Source: Leucobacter chromiireducens subsp. solipictus (GTDB lineage Bacteria > Actinomycetota > Actinomycetes > Actinomycetales > Microbacteriaceae). From it: 64,000 bases of DNA. This document shows positions 56,191-64,000 of the stretch, in pieces. The position numbers were made by a program, and so were the translations under genes. Location of the stretch: positions 84,357 through 148,356 of the forward strand of contig NZ_QYAC01000009.1 in assembly GCF_016758195.1 (NCBI RefSeq), given 5' to 3'. The notes beneath the pieces are model-generated. The model searched no databases. It saw nothing but the letters and a program-made list of their open reading frames with translations, and was not told the DNA's origin. Numbering within the stretch: the first letter of the stretch is position 1; each line of letters opens with the position of its first letter.

Positions 56191-56900
56191 GCAAGGAAAC
56201 GAAGGAGCAGGAAGTGACCGTAGAGACCCAGGCCGCTGAGTCCACGGCTGCTGCCGAGGCACCGGCTCAGGATCACCGCAACGAGCCCCGCGAACAGCGT
56301 CGTGGCAGCCGTGACCGTGGCACCCGCAACGAGCGTGGTGGCCGCGACCGCAACGAGAGCCAGTTCCTCGAGCGCGTCGTCACGATCAACCGCGTCTCCA
56401 AGGTCGTCAAGGGCGGCCGTCGCTTCAGCTTCACCGCGCTCGTCGTGGTGGGCGATGGCAACGGCACCGTCGGCGTCGGCTACGGCAAGGCGAAGGAAGT
56501 TCCCCTCGCAATTGCCAAGGGCGTTGAGGAAGCGAAGAAGAACTTCTTCCGCGTTCCCCGCGTGGGCAGCACCATCCCGCACCCCGTGCAGGGTGAGGCA
56601 GCAGCTGGCGTGGTGCTCCTGCGCCCCGCAGCGGCAGGTACCGGTGTGATCGCCGGTGGCCCCGTCCGCGCCGTGCTTGAGTGCGCTGGCATCCACGACG
56701 TCCTGAGCAAGTCGCTCGGCTCGTCGAACACCCTGAACATCGTGCATGCGACCGTTGAGGCACTGCAGCTGCTCGAGGAGCCCCGCTCCGTGGCAGCCCG
56801 CCGTGGCCTCGACTTCGACCGCGTCGCCCCGGCTCGCATTGTGCGCGCCGAGGCGAAGGCCGCGGCCGACGCTGCCGCGAAGGCAAAGGCAGGTGCGTAA
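56187..56900 (+). CDS. rpsE: 30S ribosomal protein S5 with N-terminal extension
   Basis: 237 residues against about 165 in E. coli. The first 50 residues are a charged, Glu/Ala/Arg-rich extension (ending RGGRDRNE), followed by a normal S5 core: [23 protein letters not shown] and [15 protein letters not shown]. The spectinomycin loop region is wild-type in appearance. GTG start overlapping rplR. Confidence 0.96.
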   Translation: MSKETKEQEVTVETQAAESTAAAEAPAQDHRNEPREQRRGSRDRGTRNERGGRDRNESQFLERVVTINRVSKVVKGGRRFSFTALVVVGDGNGTVGVGYGKAKEVPLAIAKGVEEAKKNFFRVPRVGSTIPHPVQGEAAAGVVLLRPAAAGTGVIAGGPVRAVLECAGIHDVLSKSLGSSNTLNIVHATVEALQLLEEPRSVAARRGLDFDRVAPARIVRAEAKAAADAAAKAKAGA

Positions 56901-57088
56901 TGGCGAAGAGCCTGAAGATTACGCAGAAGAAGTCCGTTATCAGTGAGAAGCAGAACCAGCGCGACACGCTGCGCAGCCTGGGGCTTCGCCGGATCGGCCA
57001 GACGGTCGTCCGCGAGGATTCCAAGATCAACCGCGGCTACGTGCGTGCTGTTGCTCACCTGGTAGAGGTTGAGGAGGTCGACGCATGA
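56900..57088 (+). CDS. rpmD: 50S ribosomal protein L30
   Basis: 62 residues: [24 protein letters not shown], a conserved L30 core of normal length. ATG shares bases with the rpsE stop (TAATG); rplO overlaps by ATGA. Confidence 0.97.
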   Translation: MAKSLKITQKKSVISEKQNQRDTLRSLGLRRIGQTVVREDSKINRGYVRAVAHLVEVEEVDA

Positions 57089-57546
57089 GCGACAAGAACG
57101 AGGAGCGCGAGTCCGTGCTGAAGGCGCACCACCTGCGTCCCGCACCGGGGTCGAAGAAGGCCAAGACCCGCGTGGGTCGCGGTGAGGGCTCCAAGGGTAA
57201 GACCGCGGGTCGCGGTACCAAGGGCACCAAGGCTCGGTACCAGGTTCGGGCCGGCTTCGAGGGTGGGCAGATGCCGCTGCACATGCGCACCCCGAAGCTG
57301 CGCGGGTTCAAGAACCCGTTCCGCACCGAGTACCAGGTCGTGAATGTCGCGAAGCTGGCCGAGCTCTACCCGCAGGGTGGGGACGTGACCGTTGACGACC
57401 TGGTCGCCAAGGGTGCAGTGCGCAAGAACCAGCCCGTCAAGGTGCTCGGTGACGGCGACCTGCAGGTCAAGCTCAGCGTGTCCGTCGATAAGGTCTCGAG
57501 CTCGGCTGAGCAGAAGATTGTCGCGGCAGGCGGCGAGGTCAAGTAA
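57085..57546 (+). CDS. rplO: 50S ribosomal protein L15
   Basis: 153 residues with [22 protein letters not shown] and [10 protein letters not shown], then [16 protein letters not shown]. Last gene before the secY promoter/terminator region. Confidence 0.97.
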   Translation: MSDKNEERESVLKAHHLRPAPGSKKAKTRVGRGEGSKGKTAGRGTKGTKARYQVRAGFEGGQMPLHMRTPKLRGFKNPFRTEYQVVNVAKLAELYPQGGDVTVDDLVAKGAVRKNQPVKVLGDGDLQVKLSVSVDKVSSSAEQKIVAAGGEVK

Positions 57547-57586
57547 GGACCCTCTGGGTTCATCTTGACTCGAGCGTGTCTCGAGC

Positions 57587-57635
57587 AGCGGGGGTGGGAT
57601 CGAGCGTCAGAAATGTCGCTGATCCCGCTCCCGCT
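57587..57635 (+). terminator. Terminator/attenuator between rplO and secY
   Basis: Fifteen-base arms (57587-57601 and 57621-57635) pair at 13 positions, with an inner AGCG/CGCT pair, and a T-rich tail (GTTTCTGTTTTC) follows. It could partly end ribosomal transcription and let secY be controlled separately. Confidence 0.65.
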
Positions 57636-57668
57636 GTTTCTGTTTTCGCACCGCATATCATGCGAGTG

Positions 57669-57699
57669 TTGGAATCAGAGCCCACCCGCCGTGTAGGCT
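57669..57699 (+). promoter_or_regulatory. Candidate secY-adk-map promoter
   Basis: TTGGAA (57669-57674), 19 bases, TAGGCT (57694-57699). The -10 fits, the spacer is long. Confidence 0.4.
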
Positions 57700-57759
57700 G
57701 GTGCAATTGGTTCTCGTCGTCAGGCGACGGCCCCGTACGACGCCCCCAGGAGGCAGATT

Positions 57760-59081
<1,322 letters not shown>

Positions 59082-59085
<4 letters not shown>

Positions 59086-59678
59086 CCGAATCCACGACTC
59101 GACTGCTGATCATCGGCCCGCCCGGCGCGGGCAAGGGAACGCAGGCCGCACAGATCGCCGAGCGTTTTGAGATCCCCGCGATCTCGACGGGCGATATCTT
59201 CCGCGCGAACATCAAGGGCGGGACGCCGCTTGGCCAGCAGGTGCAGGCCATCATCGAGCGCGGTGAGCTCGTGCCCGACACCCTGACGAACGAGATCGTC
59301 GCGGACCGGCTGGCGCAGCCCGACGCCGCGGGCGGCTTCCTCCTGGATGGCTACCCCCGCAACGTCGAGCAGGTGCACGCGCTCGACGGGATGATCGAGG
59401 GCGACGCGCTCGACGCCGTGGTCCTCCTGGAGGTCGACACGGACGCCGTCGTCGCTCGGCTGCTCAAGCGCGCGGAGCTTGAGGGCCGTGCGGACGACAC
59501 GGAAGAGGTCATCCGACACCGTCAGGACGTCTACGCGGAGCAGACGGCACCGCTCGTCGAGCTGTTCGCCGAGCGCGGCATCCTGGTCTCGGTCGACGGG
59601 CTCGGAACGGTCGACGAGGTCGCGGAGCGCATCGCCGCCGGCCTGACCGCACAGCTCGCCGCGAAGGCGGGTCGCTGA
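59082..59678 (+). CDS. adk: Adenylate kinase
   Basis: 198 residues. P-loop GPPGAGKGT (12-20), DGYPRNVEQ in the core and a short lid without the zinc-cysteine insert, as in actinobacterial enzymes. GTG start overlaps the secY stop. Confidence 0.97.
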
Positions 59679-59681
59679 GTC

Positions 59682-60524
59682 GTGTCACGACGCGGTATTT
59701 TTCGGCGCTCGATCTACAAGTCTCCGGCGCAGCTTCGCCTGATGGTCGAGCCCGGCCTCGCGGGTGCTGCGGCGATCGCCGCGATGCGCGAGGCCGTGCG
59801 CCCGGGCATCACGACGCTCGAGCTTGACGCGATTGCGGAGGACGCGATCCGAGCCCGGGGTGGCGCGCCGAACTTCATGCTCGAACCCGGTTACCGGCAC
59901 ACGATCTGCGCGAACGTGAACGATCAGGTCGTGCACGCGATCCCCACGGATCGCGCGCTCGCTCCCGGCGACATCGCCTCGCTCGACGTCGGGGCCGTGA
60001 TCGATGGCTGGCACAGCGACACGGCGTTCACCGCGGTGCTCGATGATCCCAGTCGACCCGAGCTGAGCGCCGCAAACCAGAAGCTCAGCGACGTGACCGA
60101 GCAGGCGATGTGGCGGGGGATCGCGCGCCTGGCGCAGGCGAAGCACCTGAACGAGGTTGGCGAAGCCGTCTCGGCCTACGTTCGTGCCCACAGCGACTTC
60201 AACGTCCTGGAGGACTACATCGGTCACGGAATCGGCCGGAGCATGCACGAGGACCCGCCCGTCTTCAACGTCCCGGTCCGCGGGCGCAGCCCCGAGGTCA
60301 AGCCGGGCCTGGTGGTCGCGATCGAGCCGATCATCTCCGCGGGGACGATCGACACGAATATCGAGGACGACGACTGGACGGTCACGATCGCTGACGGCTC
60401 GATGAGCGCCCAGTGGGAGCACAGTGTCGCCGTCCACGCGGACGGGATCTGGGTGCTCACCGCTGAAGACGGTGGGGCCAGCGGTCTCGCGCCGCTCGGG
60501 GTCACCCCGGTTCCGATCCGCTAA
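59682..60524 (+). CDS. map: Methionine aminopeptidase type I
   Basis: 280 residues. Metal ligands Asp102, Asp113, His182, Glu215 and Glu246 and substrate His85 are all visible ([31 protein letters not shown]). No SH3-type N-terminal extension. GTG start 3 bases after adk. Confidence 0.97.
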   Translation: MSRRGIFRRSIYKSPAQLRLMVEPGLAGAAAIAAMREAVRPGITTLELDAIAEDAIRARGGAPNFMLEPGYRHTICANVNDQVVHAIPTDRALAPGDIASLDVGAVIDGWHSDTAFTAVLDDPSRPELSAANQKLSDVTEQAMWRGIARLAQAKHLNEVGEAVSAYVRAHSDFNVLEDYIGHGIGRSMHEDPPVFNVPVRGRSPEVKPGLVVAIEPIISAGTIDTNIEDDDWTVTIADGSMSAQWEHSVAVHADGIWVLTAEDGGASGLAPLGVTPVPIR

Positions 60525-60528
60525 CCGC

Positions 60529-60557
60529 TTTACAAACCGGAGTTCTCGGACTATCCT
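60529..60557 (+). promoter_or_regulatory. Promoter of infA
   Basis: TTTACA (60529-60534), 17 bases, TATCCT (60552-60557). Leader of about 90 bases to the infA ATG at 60653. It allows the infA-rpmJ-rpsM-rpsK-rpoA-rplQ part to be expressed independently. Confidence 0.6.
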
Positions 60558-60652
60558 TGATCTTTGGTGCTTTGCGCCTGTTTTCGCGTTCGCGAAAGCG
60601 GGCGTTTCGCATTCGCAAGACCAGTAGAACCTACGCGAGCGATAGTGAGGCT

Positions 60653-60874
60653 ATGGCGAAAAAAGACGGCGTCATCGAGATCGAGGGACAGGTTGTCGAG
60701 GCATTGCCGAACGCAATGTTCCGCGTCGAACTGACCAACGGGCACAAAGTGCTCGCCCACATCTCGGGCAAGATGCGACAGCACTACATCCGCATTCTGC
60801 CCGGCGACCGCGTGATCGTAGAGCTGACGCCCTACGATCTGACCCGTGGCCGGATCGTCTACCGCTACAAGTAG
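60653..60874 (+). CDS. infA: Translation initiation factor IF-1
   Basis: 73 residues, the S1/OB-fold protein that blocks the A site during initiation. [26 protein letters not shown] and [10 protein letters not shown] are canonical. ATG 60653 is preferred to the upstream frame. rpmJ follows 68 bases downstream. Confidence 0.97.
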   Translation: MAKKDGVIEIEGQVVEALPNAMFRVELTNGHKVLAHISGKMRQHYIRILPGDRVIVELTPYDLTRGRIVYRYK

Positions 60875-60942
60875 GTCGCTGGAAAGTAACGGCGCCCGGC
60901 ATCCCGGACGTACGATGACAGCGAAATCCTGAAGGAAACATC

Positions 60943-61059
60943 ATGAAGGTAAATCCCAGCGTTAAGCCGATCTGCGATCACTGCAAGGTGATCCGCCGCC
61001 ACGGCCGCGTCATGGTGATCTGCAAGAGCAACCCGCGTCACAAGCAGCGCCAGGGCTAA
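60943..61059 (+). CDS. rpmJ: 50S ribosomal protein L36, zinc form
   Basis: 38 residues. The zinc ribbon is CDHC (Cys11, Cys14), Cys27 and His33; this is the zinc-binding paralogue, not the Zn-free one used under zinc starvation. GAAGGAAAC precedes the ATG at 60943. Confidence 0.95.
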   Translation: MKVNPSVKPICDHCKVIRRHGRVMVICKSNPRHKQRQG

Positions 61060-61215
61060 CACCCGCGCTGCGTGCCGGGCACGCAGAATCCCGCAATTGC
61101 ATTACTGATCCAGCGCATCGAAGAACCCTCCGAGCAATCGGGTGGGGGACACCTCGGGACAGAGGCCCGAACCCCCGATGCGCATCACACCTCTACTACC
61201 GCTAGGAGAAGCCGC

Positions 61216-61584
61216 ATGGCACGTCTCGCCGGAGTCGACATCCCACGCGAAAAGCGCGTTGAGATTGCACTCACTTACATCTACGGGGTCGGCCGCACCA
61301 GCGCGCTGAAGACGCTGGAAGCCACCGAGATCGACGGAAACATCCGCGTCAAGGATCTCACCGACGATCAGCTCGTTTCGCTCCGTGACTACATCGAAAC
61401 CAACTTCAAGGTTGAGGGTGACCTCCGCCGTGAGGTGGCCGCTGACATCCGCCGTAAGGTCGAGATCGGCAGCTACCAGGGTATCCGCCACCGCAAGGGC
61501 CTGCCCGTGCATGGTCAGCGCACCAAGACGAACGCTCGTACCCGTAAGGGCCCGAAGCGCACCGTCGCCGGCAAGAAGAAGTAA
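61216..61584 (+). CDS. rpsM: 30S ribosomal protein S13
   Basis: 122 residues: [26 protein letters not shown] and the basic tail [11 protein letters not shown]. The ATG at 61216 follows TAGGAGAA. Contacts the P-site tRNA and bridge B1. Confidence 0.97.
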   Translation: MARLAGVDIPREKRVEIALTYIYGVGRTSALKTLEATEIDGNIRVKDLTDDQLVSLRDYIETNFKVEGDLRREVAADIRRKVEIGSYQGIRHRKGLPVHGQRTKTNARTRKGPKRTVAGKKK

Positions 61585-61632
61585 TAGCCGGTCCACTCGA
61601 CCATCACACAGAGCTTTTCAGGAGAATACTCA

Positions 61633-62031
61633 ATGGCTGCACCAAAGACAGCGGCTCGTAAGCCGCGTCGCAAGGACAAGAAGAACGTGGTCGTGGGCCA
61701 GGCCCACATCAAGTCGACGTTCAACAACACGATCGTTTCGATCACGGACACCACCGGTGCTGTGATCAGCTGGGCTTCCTCCGGCGGAGTCGGCTTCAAG
61801 GGTTCGCGTAAGTCGACCCCGTTCGCCGCTCAGCTCGCTGCCGAGTCGGCTGCGCGCAAGGCGCAGGAGCACGGCATGAAGAAGGTTGACGTCTTCGTCA
61901 AGGGCCCCGGGTCCGGCCGCGAGACCGCCATCCGTTCGCTGCAGGCCGCAGGCCTCGAGGTGGGGTCGATCAACGACGTCACCCCGCAGACGCACAACGG
62001 CTGCCGCCCCCCGAAGCGCCGTCGCGTCTAA
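61633..62031 (+). CDS. rpsK: 30S ribosomal protein S11
   Basis: 132 residues: [16 protein letters not shown] and [22 protein letters not shown] end. Forms the platform of the 30S subunit. The next gene in many bacteria, rpsD, is absent. Confidence 0.97.
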   Translation: MAAPKTAARKPRRKDKKNVVVGQAHIKSTFNNTIVSITDTTGAVISWASSGGVGFKGSRKSTPFAAQLAAESAARKAQEHGMKKVDVFVKGPGSGRETAIRSLQAAGLEVGSINDVTPQTHNGCRPPKRRRV

Positions 62032-62044
62032 GGAGCATTCGCTG

Positions 62045-62078
62045 ATTCCCGGGGGCGCGATGCGTCGCGCCCCCGGGA
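62045..62078 (+). other. 15-bp hairpin between rpsK and rpoA
   Basis: The arms 62045-62059 and 62064-62078 are perfectly complementary over 15 pairs around TGCG. There is no U-tract. It stands where rpsD would be expected. Function unknown. Confidence 0.65.
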
Positions 62079-62179
62079 AGGCGCCGGGATTCCGCGTGAA
62101 CCCCGGGTGCACAGAGGACACCCTCATTCCCGATACCGCATGAGTCATATAGCGGACTCCAGCGAAAGGACCACACACC

Positions 62180-63166
62180 TTGCTCATTGCACAGCGACCC
62201 ACCCTCACCGAAGAATCGATCTCCGAGCACCGTTCGCGCTTCGCGATCGAGCCGCTTGAGCCCGGCTTCGGGTACACGCTCGGCAACTCGCTGCGGCGTA
62301 CGCTGCTGTCCTCGATTCCCGGCGCTGCAGTTACGAGCGTCCGCTTCGAGGGTGTCGCCCACGAGTTCACGACCATTGCGGGCGTGACCGAGGACGTCAC
62401 CGAGATCATCCTCAACATCAAGGATCTCGTCGTCTCGAGCGAGCACGACGAGCCGATCACCGCGTACCTGCGTAAGACGGGTGCCGGCGAAGTGACCGCG
62501 GCTGACATCTCTGCACCTGCCGGTGTCGAGGTGCACAACCCCGAGCTCGTCATCGCGACGCTCAGTGACTCCGCGCAGTTCGAACTGGAGCTCACGATCG
62601 AGCGTGGCCGTGGCTACGTCTCGGCCGCGCAGAACCGGAACGAAGACGCAGAGGTGGGTCGGATCCCCGTGGATTCGATCTACTCGCCGGTCCTCAAGGT
62701 CACCTACCGCGTGGAAGCTACGCGTGCCGGTGAGCGGACCGACTTCGACCGCCTCGTCGTTGACGTCGAGTCGAAGCCCGCGATCAGCCCCCGCGACGCA
62801 ATCGCATCGGCTGGCTCGACGCTGGTGGAGCTCTTCGGGCTCGCACGCGAACTGAACACCGCTGCCGAGGGCGTCGAGATCGGCCCCGCGCCGGTCGAGG
62901 TGGTCACGGAGGGCGAGCTCTCGATCCCGATCGAGGACCTCGACCTGTCGGTGCGCAGCTACAACTGCCTCAAGCGTGAGGGCATCAACACGGTGAGCGA
63001 GCTCGTTGCGCTCTCCGAGGCCCAGCTGATGAACATCCGCAACTTCGGTCAGAAGTCCGTCTTCGAGGTGCGCGACAAGCTCACCGAGATGGGACTGTCG
63101 CTGAAGGATGCCGTGCCCGGATTCGACGGCGCACAGTTCTACAGCTACGAAGACGACAACAACTAA
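62180..63166 (+). CDS. rpoA: DNA-directed RNA polymerase subunit alpha
   Basis: 328 residues: assembly domain (1 to about 230, starting [11 protein letters not shown]), linker, then the C-terminal activator-contact domain (about 250-315, [23 protein letters not shown]). TTG start at 62180 with AAAGGA 9 bases upstream. Followed by rplQ. Confidence 0.98.
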   Translation: MLIAQRPTLTEESISEHRSRFAIEPLEPGFGYTLGNSLRRTLLSSIPGAAVTSVRFEGVAHEFTTIAGVTEDVTEIILNIKDLVVSSEHDEPITAYLRKTGAGEVTAADISAPAGVEVHNPELVIATLSDSAQFELELTIERGRGYVSAAQNRNEDAEVGRIPVDSIYSPVLKVTYRVEATRAGERTDFDRLVVDVESKPAISPRDAIASAGSTLVELFGLARELNTAAEGVEIGPAPVEVVTEGELSIPIEDLDLSVRSYNCLKREGINTVSELVALSEAQLMNIRNFGQKSVFEVRDKLTEMGLSLKDAVPGFDGAQFYSYEDDNN

Positions 63167-63215
63167 CTCACGATCCGCCGGTCACGGCCCGATCGTATAT
63201 TCAACGGAGTAAAGA

Positions 63216-63725
63216 ATGCCGAAGCCCACGAAGGGCGCCCGCCTCGGAGGCGGCCCCGCACACGAGCGCCTGATGCTCAACCAGATGGCTGCGCAGCTCT
63301 TTGAGCACAAGCGCATCCAGACCACCGAGACCAAGGCGAAGCGCCTGCAGCCTGTCGCTGAGCGCCTCGTCACGTTCGCGAAGCGCGGCGATCTCGCCGC
63401 ACGTCGCCGCGCGATGCGTCAGATCACCGACAAGTCGGTCATCCATGAGCTCTTCACCGAGATCGCGCCGCTCGTCGAGAACCGCGAAGGTGGCTACACC
63501 CGCATCATCAAGACCGGCTACCGCAAGGGCGATCGCGCCCCGATGGCCGTGATTGAGCTCGTGCTCGAGCCCGTCCAGCCCAAGGTGAAGGCTGCCAAGG
63601 CCGAGCCGAAGGCCGAGAAGGTCGAGGAGGCCCCCGCTGAGGAGGTCGTCGAGGCACCCGAGGCAACCGAGGCAGAGGCGACTGACGCCCCGGCCGAGGC
63701 TGCTGCGGAGGAGAAGGCCGAGTAA
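63216..63725 (+). CDS. rplQ: 50S ribosomal protein L17 with acidic C-terminal extension
   Basis: 169 residues. The core (1-120; [24 protein letters not shown] start) is followed by about 45 residues of Glu/Ala-rich low complexity, absent from the about 120-residue E. coli protein. Last gene of the ribosomal cluster. Confidence 0.96.
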   Translation: MPKPTKGARLGGGPAHERLMLNQMAAQLFEHKRIQTTETKAKRLQPVAERLVTFAKRGDLAARRRAMRQITDKSVIHELFTEIAPLVENREGGYTRIIKTGYRKGDRAPMAVIELVLEPVQPKVKAAKAEPKAEKVEEAPAEEVVEAPEATEAEATDAPAEAAAEEKAE

Positions 63726-63751
63726 GGTCCCTCACCCCTCACCCCTCACCA

Positions 63752-63781
63752 CGCCCCGCTGATCTTCGGATCGGCGGGGCG
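63752..63781 (+). terminator. Terminator of the ribosomal cluster
   Basis: A 13-pair stem (one T-G wobble) with a TTCG loop, 26 bases after the rplQ stop. GTTGTGCG follows, with no long U-tract. Confidence 0.7.
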
Positions 63782-64000
63782 TTGTGCGTTCGCGGTGTCG
63801 GCAGAACATACGGTGAGTGTCGTGGGCCCGGGGTGCGCTGGTGCGCGGGGCACGCCGGTGACGTGGGGCGCACCGGTGCGGGGGTGCCCCGGGCGTGCGG
63901 AGCGCGCCGCGGACGCGGCTAGCTGTACTGACCTCGACCGTTGTTGACTCGATCGATCGGAGTTTGGCCTCCGATACCAAGGTGGGGCCTGTCTAGGTTG
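63782..64000. other. Right-end intergenic region, no gene seen
   Basis: 219 bases, GC-rich at first. A small hairpin CGGAG/CTCCG lies at about 63958-63973 near the edge. I see no coding frame with a ribosome site or conserved motif. Confidence 0.5.

Noticed and set aside
63900..64000. Possible end of a mobile element or start of a new gene at the right edge
   Set aside because: Only a 5-base-arm hairpin is visible; too little sequence to judge.

Overview
The window is chromosomal DNA of a high-GC actinobacterium, most likely Microbacteriaceae (Leucobacter-like; family and genus are inferred from general protein character, not from a search). The evidence is high GC, a mycothiol-disulfide (mycothione) reductase gene, actinobacterial forms of RpoB/RpoC, many GTG/TTG starts, and a set of genes whose -10 box lies exactly 6 bases before the start codon (leaderless mRNAs). 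I see no tRNA, rRNA, CRISPR array, phage or insertion sequence.

Layout. 1-24 kb is accessory metabolism. It holds an SDR/MarR/NAD(P)-binding redox group (1-2 kb), then GNAT and pirin (2-3.4 kb). A catabolic group follows (3.7-10.6 kb): 2-hydroxyacid dehydrogenase, thiamine-diphosphate enzyme, MHS-type transporter, YtcJ-like amidohydrolase and a double-domain Lrp/AsnC regulator. Next comes an OpuC-type ABC importer in one operon with mycothione reductase (10.9-15.5 kb). From 15.8 to 23.9 kb are small single genes: TfoX-like, two NUDIX, VanY-like, CapA-like, nitrilase, SprT-like, spermidine-synthase-like, glutaredoxin, PAP2 and a multispan membrane protein.

24-63.7 kb is the transcription/translation core: rpoB-rpoC, rpsL-rpsG-fusA-tuf, then the S10-spc-alpha cluster from rpsJ to rplQ, including secY, adk, map, infA, rpmJ and rpoA. 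Two non-core blocks interrupt it. Downstream of rpoC lies a three-gene unknown membrane unit, followed by an aromatic-acid transporter and a benzoate/2-aminobenzoate-type CoA ligase. Between tuf and rpsJ lie a CapD-like sugar-nucleotide enzyme, a WecA-like glycosyl-phosphate transferase and a secreted SLH-domain protein with near-identical tandem Ig-like repeats. rpsN (between rplE and rpsH) and rpsD (between rpsK and rpoA) are absent, and strong hairpins stand in both places.

Points of most interest: (1) RpoB has Asn at the position of E. coli His526, a residue linked to natural rifamycin insensitivity elsewhere. (2) A composite element, a 68-bp palindrome-ended module plus a ~75-bp G-rich tract, occurs two or three times between 10.6 and 16.4 kb. 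(3) An OpuC-type importer is translationally packed with mycothione reductase, hinting at thiol-related import. (4) Leaderless promoter geometry is widespread. (5) Cell-surface glycan and SLH genes sit together inside the ribosomal-protein cluster.
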